A stretch of DNA of 47,434 nucleotides, taken from the NCBI GenBank assembly GCA_023480735.1, contig JAMCXB010000072.1:1-47434 (forward strand), read 5' to 3'. The position numbers were made by a program, and so were the translations under genes. This DNA comes from Bacteroidota bacterium (GTDB taxonomy: Bacteria > Bacteroidota > Ignavibacteria > Kryptoniales > JAKASW01). Under the pieces are notes generated by a model, which saw nothing but the letters and a program-made list of their open reading frames with translations, had not been told where the DNA came from and ran no database searches. Positions 36,921 through 46,577 of this stretch are shown piece by piece; position 1 is the first letter of the stretch, and the number at the start of each line of letters is the position of its first letter.

Positions 36921-39900
36921 TCACAACTTCCATCGAAATCCCAAATCAGCAGTGAATCCGTAGTCCTCTATCGCGGTAGGAGGACCACCTTGAATCACCT
37001 GCACATCATTAGAAGAATTTATGTTATTGAGGTCCGTATATACTTCAAGCCCGTCCCACGGCAGCTTCTGTCTCGCGGCAATGTCCCACCGCCTGTATGC
37101 GGCAGTGTATCCCCTCAACTGGGGCCACTGACTTGGCGAAGTGAAAATATTGGCCTGATAAACCATGGTGGCCCGGATTGAAAACCCCTCATAATCAAAT
37201 CCGAGGGAAAGATTGAATATGTCATCCGGCTGATCAACAAGTCGGTCGGTAAAAGAAGTGTCAATGTACTGGAGAGTACGACCAGTTGATACGGAATACA
37301 CGTACGGATATTGTGCCTTTGATTTCGTATGTGTGTAATTAACATCAAGCACCAATCCCGATAGGATACCGGGCAAATACCAAAAATGAGTTTGCCAGTC
37401 GAGTTCTATTCCATAGACTTCATTTAGATAAGGATTGTTTTCGGTTGTGTAAACAGAATAGGTAGTGTTAGGATTGAAATTCGCCAGATTCCGAGGCAGA
37501 TATTCCAGTGCAGCTGTCCCTTTGACAAAAAATTGCCACGAATATACCATATCGCGAATCTGCTTGAAAAACCCGTCCGCGCTGAACAGTCCAATCGTGT
37601 TGTCATAAAAGGAAACAGCAGCATCGTAGTTAGTCGAATAAGCCGGAACCAATCCACTGTTATTCCATCCGACTATAATATCGGACAGGTCGATCCTCGG
37701 CACGAAATCGCTGTAGCTCGGATAAGCCAATGTATTTGTATAGGAAAGCCGCATATCAGCCCATGAAACCGGGTCATATCTCAGGCTTATGTCTGGCAGC
37801 AAATAGCCGCGGTACCTGGTGATAGTCGTATCATAATGATTGTACGCCCATTGTGGCTCAGGACTCGTCACGCCGGCTACACCAGTGTAGGATGTCTGGA
37901 ACGTCTGAAATCTTGCCCCACCGACAACTGTTACTTGATGACCGACTTTCAGAGTCGCCATCGCGTAAACTGCGTTTGGATTCTCATGTCCGGAATAGTT
38001 CGATATAGTCGACTCATGGTAATCGTGGTAATAGATTGGCGTAAGAGTCTGCTCATTTTTTTGCAGAAGGGCTGCCAGCTGCGATATCATGCCGAGATTC
38101 AATGGCGCAGCCATTTTGTAATTGCCATTTAGAAACGTCCCATAACTGAAGTTCGGATCCAGAAAGTCCGTAATTGGTATGAGATAATTACCCATTGGCA
38201 AATTGAAGTGCGAGTTGATCAGATTATCACCGCTCAGCGATCCACCCGTGTCAAACATTCCAAGATCTGCACCATACAGATACGATCTTGTTACATACCG
38301 AGATTCTCCTCCGAATTTTATCACTGCGGAAACCGCATCCGAGAAAGTAATATTACTTTTCAGATTGAGTTTTGCCGTGAACGCGCGCGCTCTGGAAAAG
38401 CTGTTGGTATTATTAACGCCGAAGAGGTACGCCTCAGGCAAATTGGTGGTCGCTGCATCTACAACCGCCTGAGGGCTGATATTCCACATACCGCTGAACT
38501 GATTCAGACCTGCAGACAATTGCGAGAACGAGACTCCCCAGTTGTCGGGCGACTTGGTTTCCGAGTACGTGTGGCCAAGTTCTATATCCAAGTTAAAAAC
38601 AGGCAACTCTTGCTTAAAATCGAGGACGTCTGAAATAGTGTTCAATATGTCGCGTGAACCTGACAGGCCATAAAAAAGCATGTTGGAGCCGATACTGAAG
38701 TCCTCTGACCGTTGTTGAGCATTAGTAGTGCCGGAACTCAGGAAATTCATCAGTTTAAGTGACCCGCCAGAGTACTCATAATCCAAATCAAGTGCACCGT
38801 TGTAAAGAAGCTTGTCCCTGGGAATATCAAAAAGGGTCACATCATAAACGGCGTATTGAGATGTGCTATTCCCGAAATGGGTATACGCGCTCGACAACTC
38901 GTTCGAGGTAAGGTTCATTCTCTCAACATCTACTTGCGCGAAGATACCTAATTTGTCATTCAACAGCCTATCCTGTACGCTCCCAACATACTTGTAATTG
39001 TTGTATTTGTTATAGGCGTCTGGAAGATTATTGTATCCCCCCTGAACAAGCAGGCTATATTGTGGTACACCCGGTTTCTTTACTTCCGCCTCCCGCATGT
39101 CAAAATTGACAACCCCACCAATCACATTGGCGTCCATGTCCGGCGTGACCGTCTTCGACACCTGTATTCCTTCCAGCATATTCGATGAGATCATGCTCAG
39201 GTTGGTGCTCCTGTCATTCGGATTAGACGCTCCCATCTCGATCCCGTCAATCGTGATCTCATTATACTGTGGCGCCATCCCGCGGATTATCACTTTGTAT
39301 CCTTCCCCACCGCTCCTCAGGACAAAGACTCCCGGCAATCTCCCCACGGATTCCGCAGCATTCTCATCGGGCAGCTGCCGAATCTTTGCTGCAGAAACCG
39401 CGTTCATGATGTTGTCCGATGAAAGCTCCTGGTTGATAGCTTGCGCTTGACCGCTCGCTTGTGCAGTGACAACAACTTCCTTCCCCTTTACTCCGACAGG
39501 CTTCAGCTTCAAGTCCTCTGTGAGTTTCCCCCCTTCCAGCACTTGCACGAAGATTTCACGAGATACGTAACCGACATAACTCACACGGATGACATAACCT
39601 CCTGAAGGTATGTTCGGGATTGAATAATTGCCGTCCAGGTCAGTTGAAGCTCCCATGCTCGTTCCTTTCAACAGGACGTTCGCACCCGGCAGCGGGTCTC
39701 CGGTCTGCGCATCGAGGACTTCTCCGCGGATCTCCCCACTCAACTGATTACCGCCGCTCCTCTGCGTAATTACGATATACCTCCCTTTCAACGCTGTCCA
39801 GCTCAAACCTGTCCCTACGAAAACCTGATTAAGTGCATCTGCGAGCGTCACATGATCGGCAAACACGGTAATTCTCTTTTCAACGGGGACATCTTCCCTG

Positions 39901-40157
39901 CTGTAAGAAAAGCGCACCCCCGTCATGGAAGATATCCTGTTCAAAAGATCGACCAGACGGACATTGGTGACTCTCAGTGAGATCTGGGTGTTTAAGTACG
40001 CGAGTTGGCCTGAGAGAGGAGCAATCGAGGATTTACCCTGGTTTCCGGTTGGCTCATTCCCGGTAAGATTGCTGAGCTGCCGCGCCCTGATATTAAAGGA
40101 CCAAAGACACAGAACAACAAACGTGGTGATCGAGACAAAGTTATAAGTTCTTTTCAA
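36921..40157 (-). CDS. TonB-dependent receptor with STN signalling domain
   Basis: 1078 residues. In order: signal peptide (about 1-26); STN domain (about 55-112, LRVTNVRLVDLLNRISSMTG and VTLADALNQVFVGTGLSW); carboxypeptidase-regulatory-like domain (about 125-205, GEVLDAQTGDPLPGANVLLK); plug (about 225-350, AESVGRLPGVFVLRSGGEGY, ITIDGIEMG); and a beta-barrel ending in an aromatic-rich strand, GFTADLGFRWKL. STN receptors signal occupancy to a FecR-type anti-sigma factor. The fecR and sigma genes are directly upstream, with a 4-base overlap. No SusD-like lipoprotein is present. It probably imports the glycan oligomers handled by the island. Confidence 0.92.
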   Translation of the reverse strand: MKRTYNFVSITTFVVLCLWSFNIRARQLSNLTGNEPTGNQGKSSIAPLSGQLAYLNTQISLRVTNVRLVDLLNRISSMTGVRFSYSREDVPVEKRITVFADHVTLADALNQVFVGTGLSWTALKGRYIVITQRSGGNQLSGEIRGEVLDAQTGDPLPGANVLLKGTSMGASTDLDGNYSIPNIPSGGYVIRVSYVGYVSREIFVQVLEGGKLTEDLKLKPVGVKGKEVVVTAQASGQAQAINQELSSDNIMNAVSAAKIRQLPDENAAESVGRLPGVFVLRSGGEGYKVIIRGMAPQYNEITIDGIEMGASNPNDRSTNLSMISSNMLEGIQVSKTVTPDMDANVIGGVVNFDMREAEVKKPGVPQYSLLVQGGYNNLPDAYNKYNNYKYVGSVQDRLLNDKLGIFAQVDVERMNLTSNELSSAYTHFGNSTSQYAVYDVTLFDIPRDKLLYNGALDLDYEYSGGSLKLMNFLSSGTTNAQQRSEDFSIGSNMLFYGLSGSRDILNTISDVLDFKQELPVFNLDIELGHTYSETKSPDNWGVSFSQLSAGLNQFSGMWNISPQAVVDAATTNLPEAYLFGVNNTNSFSRARAFTAKLNLKSNITFSDAVSAVIKFGGESRYVTRSYLYGADLGMFDTGGSLSGDNLINSHFNLPMGNYLIPITDFLDPNFSYGTFLNGNYKMAAPLNLGMISQLAALLQKNEQTLTPIYYHDYHESTISNYSGHENPNAVYAMATLKVGHQVTVVGGARFQTFQTSYTGVAGVTSPEPQWAYNHYDTTITRYRGYLLPDISLRYDPVSWADMRLSYTNTLAYPSYSDFVPRIDLSDIIVGWNNSGLVPAYSTNYDAAVSFYDNTIGLFSADGFFKQIRDMVYSWQFFVKGTAALEYLPRNLANFNPNTTYSVYTTENNPYLNEVYGIELDWQTHFWYLPGILSGLVLDVNYTHTKSKAQYPYVYSVSTGRTLQYIDTSFTDRLVDQPDDIFNLSLGFDYEGFSIRATMVYQANIFTSPSQWPQLRGYTAAYRRWDIAARQKLPWDGLEVYTDLNNINSSNDVQVIQGGPPTAIEDYGFTADLGFRWKL

Positions 40158-41305
40158 ACATCAAACTCCTTGTTACGAAAATTCAGATTTGCATTGGCTT
40201 GCTTCTTATCCTTTTCTGACAATGATTTCCCTGATATGAATAAGACAGAATCCTGGGAGACTTTGCACTTTAGTTTCAGGGAAAGAGCAATAACCTTAAG
40301 AACCCGGTCAAGTGGGACACGGTTGTCAAAAGAAGTGGTGATCGTCCTGGAAAGGATGGAAGTGTCCGAAGCGAAACAGTTGATCCCATAGCTTCTCCGA
40401 AGCTGCTTGAACACTTCGCTCATGGGATCGTTATTGAATATCAGCCTGCCGCTCATCCAACCTATGTCCAACGAGACGTTAGCGTATGTTGGAGGTATCA
40501 CTATGCCTTTCTCATTGTTTATCACGGAATATTGATTGCGCAGAACGACGATAACCTTTCCAGCCAGGCCGCCGGGCTGAATAGATACCGCCCCGTCAAG
40601 GACAGATACTCGCGTATTGCTGTCGTCCGGCCATGCCCTGACGTCGAACTTGGTACCGGCATCCCTGATGATGTCCTTTCCAGCATGGACTATGAAAGGA
40701 TGCCTGACTGAGTGGACGACATCGAAAAATGCTTCGCCTTTCAAATACACATTACGCGAACCGTCTGGATTGACGCCGTATCTCAAATCACTCATGGAAT
40801 TCAGAGTGATCTTTGTCCCATCCGCGAGCATGAAGGTAACTTGTTGGCCCGGCTTTGTGGAGGCCTCCTCAAACACAAGACTCCTGTTGTGCCCCAGTCT
40901 CTCGCGTTCCAAAGCCTTTTCTTTGATGTAGTGAGTCGCGTATAACGTCCCGAGAAATGCAACCAACGCTGCTGCGATCAGGGAGACATATCTGATCCGC
41001 ATGAAAGCGATCTTCTTCTCCAGTGGTAAATTCGGACGCGGGGTAGTCCAGTAAGATCCCAAAGGCAAGACCTTGCGAGACAACATTTCTGCATCTCTTA
41101 CCCTCGTACGCAATTCCTGGAGTGTATCTCCATACGCCAAATTCTCATCGGCAGACCCCGAAAGCTCCCAGACCCTTCTCAGCTTATCGAAGAATTCCTT
41201 GTTTCTCTCACTGGAGTTGATCCAGGCTTCGACTTTTAATTTCTCTTTTGGCGTGCACGTGGAAGAGAGATAACGAGATAATACTTTTAGACTAGGCTTT
41301 GTCAT
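40154..41305 (-). CDS. FecR-family anti-sigma factor
   Basis: 383 residues from the ATG at 41305; a GTG at 41341 gives 12 more, and neither has a clear ribosome-binding site. The cytoplasmic part (1-105) should bind the sigma factor. One transmembrane helix (about 106-127) follows. The periplasmic FecR domain has PGQQVTFMLADGTKITLNS, LKGEAFFDVVHS, FIVHAGKDIIRDAGTKFDVR and VSVLDGAVSIQ. The C-terminal STN-like segment (LDRVLKVIALSLKLKC) is the usual contact to the receptor. It transmits receptor occupancy to the ECF sigma factor and is coupled to the receptor gene. Confidence 0.93.
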   Translation of the reverse strand: MTKPSLKVLSRYLSSTCTPKEKLKVEAWINSSERNKEFFDKLRRVWELSGSADENLAYGDTLQELRTRVRDAEMLSRKVLPLGSYWTTPRPNLPLEKKIAFMRIRYVSLIAAALVAFLGTLYATHYIKEKALERERLGHNRSLVFEEASTKPGQQVTFMLADGTKITLNSMSDLRYGVNPDGSRNVYLKGEAFFDVVHSVRHPFIVHAGKDIIRDAGTKFDVRAWPDDSNTRVSVLDGAVSIQPGGLAGKVIVVLRNQYSVINNEKGIVIPPTYANVSLDIGWMSGRLIFNNDPMSEVFKQLRRSYGINCFASDTSILSRTITTSFDNRVPLDRVLKVIALSLKLKCKVSQDSVLFISGKSLSEKDKKQANANLNFRNKEFDV

Positions 41306-41392
41306 CACATGTAATACGATTGACAGCGATGATTCCGCCACTCAAGCACGGAAATATTTCTGTTGCGAGACTCGACTGGAGGCAAAGGTAGA

Positions 41393-41965
41393 TTACGCAA
41401 GGAAAAACTTCAGGCTTTTTTTCAGGTGCTTAAGAGCACGCACGACTTGTTTTTCAACGGTATTCCCCGAAATGCCGAACAAGTCAGCGATTTCGCGATA
41501 AGTCAATCCGTCTTGCCTGCTCAGTTCAAATACCAACTTACATTTTTGCGGAAGTCTCCCTATAGCTTCTCTCACCGCCGCTTCCAGATCACCGTCTATC
41601 ATATCTTGCACGGGATCTGAATATGAAAACGCTTCCGCCTTATCGCTATCGGGATCCGTGAGCCCGTTTCCTTTGTTCTTGAGAAAATCAACTGCGCGAT
41701 TCTTGGTAGCCATGAAAAGATAGGCCTTTATAGACTGCTGCGCGTCAAGCGTCTCCTTGTTAAGCCACATCTTCACAAATACGTCCTGAACCACGTCTTT
41801 TGCATTTTCATTCGAACGAACAAAATTCAACGTGAACCTGTATAACCTATCGTAATATCCCCGGTACAATTCTTCGAAGGCAGCCTGATCTCCATGCTTT
41901 ATCTTCACCACTATTTCCGGTTCAGACAGGATTCCAACGAGTTGACTGTGGAAGTTCTGACCCAT
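41393..41965 (-). CDS. ECF sigma factor, FecI-like (Bacteroidota family)
   Basis: 190 residues with sigma2 (about 25-95, FEELYRGYYDRLYRFTLNFV, VVQDVFVKMWLNK) and sigma4 (about 135-185, LPQKCKLVFELSRQDGLTYREIA then the DNA-reading GISGNTVEKQV). GGAG lies 7 bases before the ATG. It should drive transcription of the TonB receptor and probably neighbouring genes when released by FecR. It lies 87 bases upstream of fecR. Confidence 0.95.
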   Translation of the reverse strand: MGQNFHSQLVGILSEPEIVVKIKHGDQAAFEELYRGYYDRLYRFTLNFVRSNENAKDVVQDVFVKMWLNKETLDAQQSIKAYLFMATKNRAVDFLKNKGNGLTDPDSDKAEAFSYSDPVQDMIDGDLEAAVREAIGRLPQKCKLVFELSRQDGLTYREIADLFGISGNTVEKQVVRALKHLKKSLKFFLA

Positions 41966-42063
41966 TATTGACTCCGACTTTCTTGAGGGAGGGTATGTAA
42001 AATTCGTGAGCTGACCATACTGAAACGAATGTTGAGCTACTTTGTCGATTTCGATTGCCTGCG

Positions 42064-43701
42064 TTAAAACCGGCTTAGAATCTCTTTATACTCCTGTAAG
42101 TGATCGTACATTTTATGGAAGACGGCGTACTTGGCTTGATGATAATCTCGGAACTCCTTGTTGGGATGATATACTTTTCCGGGAGCGCTCATCTTCACTG
42201 CGGCTTCCAATATTGAACCATACTTCCCGGCTCCGACGGCCGCGAGAATTGCAGTTCCAAGAAGAACAGCCTCGCTTTCCTTCGGAAGTATGATCGGCAG
42301 GCCGGTTATGTCAGCGTGCTCCTGGAGCCATAGCCCATTCTTGGTTCCTCCGCCGCACGCATAGACCCTGTCTATCTGATAACCGTGAGCATTCATCTCT
42401 TCAATTATGTGACGTGTACCGTAGGCGATCGCCTGTACAGCCGCGTAGTAATTTCTCGCCGCCGCCTCTTCACTCTCATCCAGGGTCAATCCGGCGATTA
42501 TGCCCCTCGCCGACGCATCTGCCCGCGGCGATCTGTTCCCGAGGAAGTAGGGGAGAATGTTGATATCCTTTGTAACCTCCGGTCCTTTTTTCTCCCCGGC
42601 CTTGATTCTGCCGACGATATTGTTCAGATATTGATAGATGCTGACACCACTATCCCGGGCTCTATCGCTTATAGAATCATGCTTATCGTTTTGTGCTATT
42701 ATGAAGTCTATCAATGCGCCGGTAGCACTTTGACCTCCCTCGTTCAACCACATGCCCGGTATCATTGCGCCGAAATACGGGCCCCAAACTCCAGGGAAGA
42801 ACCTGGGCTGTTTCGATACGGCCATGTGGCAACTGGAAGTTCCGCCAATTAGCGCAAGGATCTTCTCCAGTTCAGCGGGTTCAGGCACCGATTCGAATTC
42901 GGATCCAATCACTCCAATGCCGCCCGCATGTGCATCTATGATTCCGGCAGCCACTTTTGTCTTCACGGTAAGACCCAGCTCAGTCGCAGCTTTCTCCGTA
43001 AGATTTCCTATGAAGGTCCCCATCGGTTTTATGTTTGAACCTATCTTATCGCCGACAAAAAGATCGTCGATGTTTATCTGCTTATGAAAGCTCTTATCCC
43101 ACCTGTTCTCGTGTCCAAGATACGTCCACTTGCACACCGTCGTGCACAGGCTCCTGACGTCGATCCCTGTAGATTTGTATGTCATGAAATCCGCCAGGTC
43201 GAAGAATTTGCCGGCTTTCTTCCAGGATTCCGGTGAATTCTCTTTTATCCACAGAAGCTTTGGAGGTTCCTGTTCAGGTGATATTTTTCCTCCCACGTAT
43301 TTCAACACATCGTGGTTCAGGCTGTTTATTCTTTCCGCCTGTTCCGTTGCGCGATGGTCCATCCACACAATGACGTTGTGCTCATCATTTCCCGTCGGCG
43401 AGACAGTTACCGGGTTGTCCTGGGGATCAAGTGCAACCAGCGAGCAGGTCGCGTCGAATGAGATCCCGGCCACTTGCGCCGGATCTATCTTTTCTCTATC
43501 CAGCGCGTCCTTCACGCAATGACATGCGGCAGACCAGATATTGTCCGACGATTGTTCCACGAAATTTCCCTGCGGATACCAGATGCGGATTTCTTTTTGG
43601 GAATAGGAAACCATCCTCCCGGCCAGATTGAAAATTCCGGCTCTCACGCTCCCGGTTCCCACATCGACACCGATCACTAGTTCTTCACCGTTCTGTTTCA
43701 T
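42064..43701 (-). CDS. FGGY-family pentulose kinase (probable D-ribulokinase)
   Basis: 545 residues. The N-terminal ATPase half starts with VIGVDVGTGSVRAGIFNLAG. The family's sugar-site region includes GISFDATCSLVALD, VWMDHRATEQAERIN and AAGIIDAHAGGIGVIG, and the C-terminal half has FLGNRSPRADASARG and VYACGGGTKNGLWLQ. The overall pattern is that of the FGGY pentulose-kinase group that includes D-ribulokinases, rather than xylulokinase or glycerol kinase. It lies 43 bases downstream of an isomerase that could supply D-ribulose. The product would be ribulose 5-phosphate. The sugar assignment rests on family and context. Confidence 0.88.
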   Translation of the reverse strand: MKQNGEELVIGVDVGTGSVRAGIFNLAGRMVSYSQKEIRIWYPQGNFVEQSSDNIWSAACHCVKDALDREKIDPAQVAGISFDATCSLVALDPQDNPVTVSPTGNDEHNVIVWMDHRATEQAERINSLNHDVLKYVGGKISPEQEPPKLLWIKENSPESWKKAGKFFDLADFMTYKSTGIDVRSLCTTVCKWTYLGHENRWDKSFHKQINIDDLFVGDKIGSNIKPMGTFIGNLTEKAATELGLTVKTKVAAGIIDAHAGGIGVIGSEFESVPEPAELEKILALIGGTSSCHMAVSKQPRFFPGVWGPYFGAMIPGMWLNEGGQSATGALIDFIIAQNDKHDSISDRARDSGVSIYQYLNNIVGRIKAGEKKGPEVTKDINILPYFLGNRSPRADASARGIIAGLTLDESEEAAARNYYAAVQAIAYGTRHIIEEMNAHGYQIDRVYACGGGTKNGLWLQEHADITGLPIILPKESEAVLLGTAILAAVGAGKYGSILEAAVKMSAPGKVYHPNKEFRDYHQAKYAVFHKMYDHLQEYKEILSRF

Positions 43702-43744
43702 AAGTTTTACCGCTGTTCTCCCTAAATGACTGCGAATATAGTGA

Positions 43745-45343
43745 TCATACTTTGCCGCAGATGTAGACTTCTACGCCAAGTTCGTTCATTGCCGCTGCTT
43801 TCACATACAATGCTCGTCTTGCGCTTTGCTCGTCCGGTGCATAGGCAACCTGAATATGATTTGCCTTGTGCCGTGCCATCATTTGATCACGCGTTACCCC
43901 TTCCAGAACGGCGTGCATAATAGGCCATTCATGGTTAGTCAGATTCAGTCTTTCCTCCGTTTCCTTCTCGGGCAACTTCACTGCTTTGCCGAGACCTATG
44001 TCGTATTTCAATTTTCCGCCTTCAATGAACATCCTGCTCCAAACTATATTCCCCGGTTTGCTTACTCCCTTCAGGGTACCTCCGCCAAGTTTGAAATAGA
44101 CGGGAGGCTGGCGCTCGCTTACAGCTTCGCTGTATCCGCCTTCGATATGTGCCGCCGGTATCGAACCCGAAATCTCAAATACCCAGACAAAATCATCGAG
44201 GCCGTCGCCTTTGAAATGTCTTCCCCATCGAATGTCATGCAACGTTGTTTCAGGCGGATAACCTAGGCGCCGCCATACACGATTCGTAACGAGCGCATCC
44301 ACACCGGCTAATTCATCGGCTTCATTGAAATGCGGCAAAGCTTCGCCGGCAAATAATTCTCTCTTTGTTTCCTCGTGATATACCGGCGGTCTGTCGACAT
44401 TGTTAAACAGCCCTTCTGCCAAATCCGATGCGGGGCAAAGGTCCTTTAACCCCTGTTGATATTGGATCCCGATAAATGCGCAGCCGAACTCGTCAGCAAT
44501 CCGTAAAGCGGCGATATACATTTTGCACTGCTGAATGATTTGGTTCTCAGTGAGATCGGTTTCCCCATTCGAACCGAGATTGAATTTCATCCCTTTCGCT
44601 TTCAACCAATCGTAGATTTTTTGTGCTTCGCTGTCGGTGACGGTTTGCATTTTGGCATACAAAGTTGATTGGCTCAAACGCTCCTTGAAGATTCCCAAGG
44701 GTTGAAGGAGCTCGTCTGGTATTATCGCGTTGTACATTCCCATACAACCTTCATCGAATATCCCCATGATGGCTTTTTTGTCCATTATCTCTCTTGCGGA
44801 TTCAATGCCTTCTCTCGCCTCGGCCTTAGAAATTTCGCCGTCCTCGTACGGACGGACGTGAGTAACATCGTGAGAGATTGACCCGTTCTTGAGCCAGCTT
44901 CTTATTCCTTTAAGGAAAAACTCGTCGTCAAAATTCTCGCTCCAAATTGTGCTGTATTTTTTTCCTGCCTTTGTCAGTGAAGCGTTGATGTTCAATAGTC
45001 CGACTAAACCCGGCCATGTCCCGCTCCAATTGGCCACGGTCAGGATAGGTCCCCGATGTGTTATCAATCCGGGTAATATGTGTTGGGTATATTCCCATAC
45101 CGCCTCCGCGACAACTAGCGGAGCATCTTTAGGTATCGAGCGAAAAACTTCGATGCCATATTTCTGGCTGTCGATAAAGCCGTGCTTCTTGACCGGGTCA
45201 TATTGATGGGCGCGTACTACCTTTACCCCTTCTCTTTCCAAGGAAGCAATAAGCTTCCGCTCCATTTCAGATTGCGCCTGCTCACAAATCCTGTCGGCTG
45301 AGAGACGCAGATCGCCATTAGCAACCAAGTAAACTTTCTTCAT
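43745..45343 (-). CDS. L-fucose/D-arabinose isomerase-like protein
   Basis: 532 residues of the L-fucose isomerase superfamily. The N-terminal substrate-binding-like domains include VVAEAVWEYTQHILPGL, ILTVANWSGTWPGLVGLLN and GIFDEGCMGMYNAIIP. The central part carries FGCAFIGIQYQQGLKDLCPASDLAEG. The C-terminal part has NHEWPIMHAVLEG followed by HKANHIQVAYAP, a His-rich region that could supply metal or substrate ligands. Fucose isomerases also convert D-arabinose to D-ribulose. With the pentulose kinase downstream, D-arabinose is the more likely sugar, since no aldolase is present. An operator for the adjacent LacI lies 185 bases upstream. Confidence 0.83.
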   Translation of the reverse strand: MKKVYLVANGDLRLSADRICEQAQSEMERKLIASLEREGVKVVRAHQYDPVKKHGFIDSQKYGIEVFRSIPKDAPLVVAEAVWEYTQHILPGLITHRGPILTVANWSGTWPGLVGLLNINASLTKAGKKYSTIWSENFDDEFFLKGIRSWLKNGSISHDVTHVRPYEDGEISKAEAREGIESAREIMDKKAIMGIFDEGCMGMYNAIIPDELLQPLGIFKERLSQSTLYAKMQTVTDSEAQKIYDWLKAKGMKFNLGSNGETDLTENQIIQQCKMYIAALRIADEFGCAFIGIQYQQGLKDLCPASDLAEGLFNNVDRPPVYHEETKRELFAGEALPHFNEADELAGVDALVTNRVWRRLGYPPETTLHDIRWGRHFKGDGLDDFVWVFEISGSIPAAHIEGGYSEAVSERQPPVYFKLGGGTLKGVSKPGNIVWSRMFIEGGKLKYDIGLGKAVKLPEKETEERLNLTNHEWPIMHAVLEGVTRDQMMARHKANHIQVAYAPDEQSARRALYVKAAAMNELGVEVYICGKV

Positions 45344-45527
45344 CTCACTCTCTTTTTTTGCATGTGATCTTTATACAGCATCAGTTCTTGTTTTCTTACA
45401 TTATGTGTCTCAACTTGTACCATGATGGTCATCCCTGGCCCCTGATTGATGACGTCAACTGCATCTCTCGACCCCTTTCCAGTTTTTCGTCTTTCAAAAG
45501 CATTCGAGTAGAGGCACTGACGTAGAA

Positions 45528-45543
45528 TGATAAGCGTTTATCA
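45528..45543. promoter_or_regulatory. LacI-family operator upstream of the isomerase gene
   Basis: TGATAAGCGTTTATCA is a 16-base inverted repeat with one mismatch. It matches the site at 46578-46593 except for one base. It lies in the gap between lacI and the isomerase, about 185 bases before the isomerase start. Confidence 0.75.
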
Positions 45544-45574
45544 AAAATACAAAAAAGAAGATGCGGTTCACCGA

Positions 45575-46567
45575 CTAGATTCGACGACATGAATCTCCCA
45601 GAACCAGCTCGGGTTTCAAAAAGATCCCCTGCCTGGTCGAATTCTTGTTCTGGATTATGTTGGCTATCATGTCAATGGCAAACTCACCCAACGATCTTAT
45701 GGGCTGATTTATATGCGTGACTCTGGGGCGAAATATTCCATAGCCTTGAATCTCGTCAAAACTCAACAAGGAGACATCCTGTGGAATGGAAAGCCCCATC
45801 TCTTGAACAGCCTGAATGAAGCCTGATGACATCAGACCATTGAATGAAAAAACTGCCGTAGGTTTCTTTCTTCGACTGAGGACCTCTTTCGTTCGTTCAT
45901 ATGCCTTCGCCTCGTCCAAATCACAATTTATAATCAGTTCTTGGTCGATCAGGATGCCGTTTTCCTTCATCGCCTTTTCGAATCCCGCATACCGCTCAAC
46001 ATCGGGAAATATATATCCTGCTCCTCTCAGGATTCCGATTCGGGTATGGCCAAGCTTTATCAGGTACTGAGTCGCCTGATAACCGCCCTGGAAATGGTCC
46101 GTAGTTACGAAGTTCACCTTTAGATCTCTATATATCCTGTCGACAAGCACGAACTTCTGACCGCTTCCAATCAGGTATTCAACTGACTTTTTCGAATATG
46201 GAACAATGACCACGCCGTCCACTCTCTGGGCCTGCATCAGCTTCACGTAGTGCATCTCCTCCTCGGCATTGTCATCCGTATTGCACAGCAGTAAGCTGAA
46301 CTTATGGACGGTAGCGTGTTCTTCGAGAGAGCGGAACCACTTGTTAAAGAAGGGGTTCTTAACGTCCGGCATTATGACACCGAGCGTGTTGGTTCTCCTT
46401 TTGACCAATGACCGCGCGATTTGGCTGGGTTGAAAGTGCAACTCCTCCATGGCCTTATGAATCTTCGTTGCCGATTTTGCATTGACCACCTCAGGGTGGT
46501 TGAGCAACCTTGAGACCGTTACGACCGATACTTTCGCCCTTTTGGCGACATCATTTATCGTAGCCAT
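45575..46567 (-). CDS. LacI-family transcriptional regulator
   Basis: 330 residues. The helix-turn-helix ATINDVAKRAKVSVVTVSRL (residues 2-21) with hinge PSQIARSLVKRRTNTLGVIM is followed by a periplasmic-binding-protein-like effector domain. That domain has MQAQRVDGVVIVPYS, FVLVDRIYRDLKVNFVTTDH, TRIGILRGA and VSLLSFDEIQGYGIF. It should repress the isomerase and kinase genes until a sugar effector binds. A perfect palindromic operator is 11 bases upstream of its own start, suggesting autoregulation. The effector is unknown. Confidence 0.95.
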   Translation of the reverse strand: MATINDVAKRAKVSVVTVSRLLNHPEVVNAKSATKIHKAMEELHFQPSQIARSLVKRRTNTLGVIMPDVKNPFFNKWFRSLEEHATVHKFSLLLCNTDDNAEEEMHYVKLMQAQRVDGVVIVPYSKKSVEYLIGSGQKFVLVDRIYRDLKVNFVTTDHFQGGYQATQYLIKLGHTRIGILRGAGYIFPDVERYAGFEKAMKENGILIDQELIINCDLDEAKAYERTKEVLSRRKKPTAVFSFNGLMSSGFIQAVQEMGLSIPQDVSLLSFDEIQGYGIFRPRVTHINQPIRSLGEFAIDMIANIIQNKNSTRQGIFLKPELVLGDSCRRI

Positions 46568-46577
46568 GAGTTAATAT

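Noticed and set aside
36671-36933. Minus-strand frame of 88 codons between the TonB receptor and the beta-helix gene
   Set aside because: It overlaps the receptor's end, contains a hairpin and has no family resemblance.
42064-43701. Assignment as xylulokinase or glycerol kinase
   Set aside because: The motif pattern and N-terminus fit the FGGY pentulose-kinase group with D-ribulokinases better, and the isomerase partner is fucose/arabinose-type rather than xylose isomerase.
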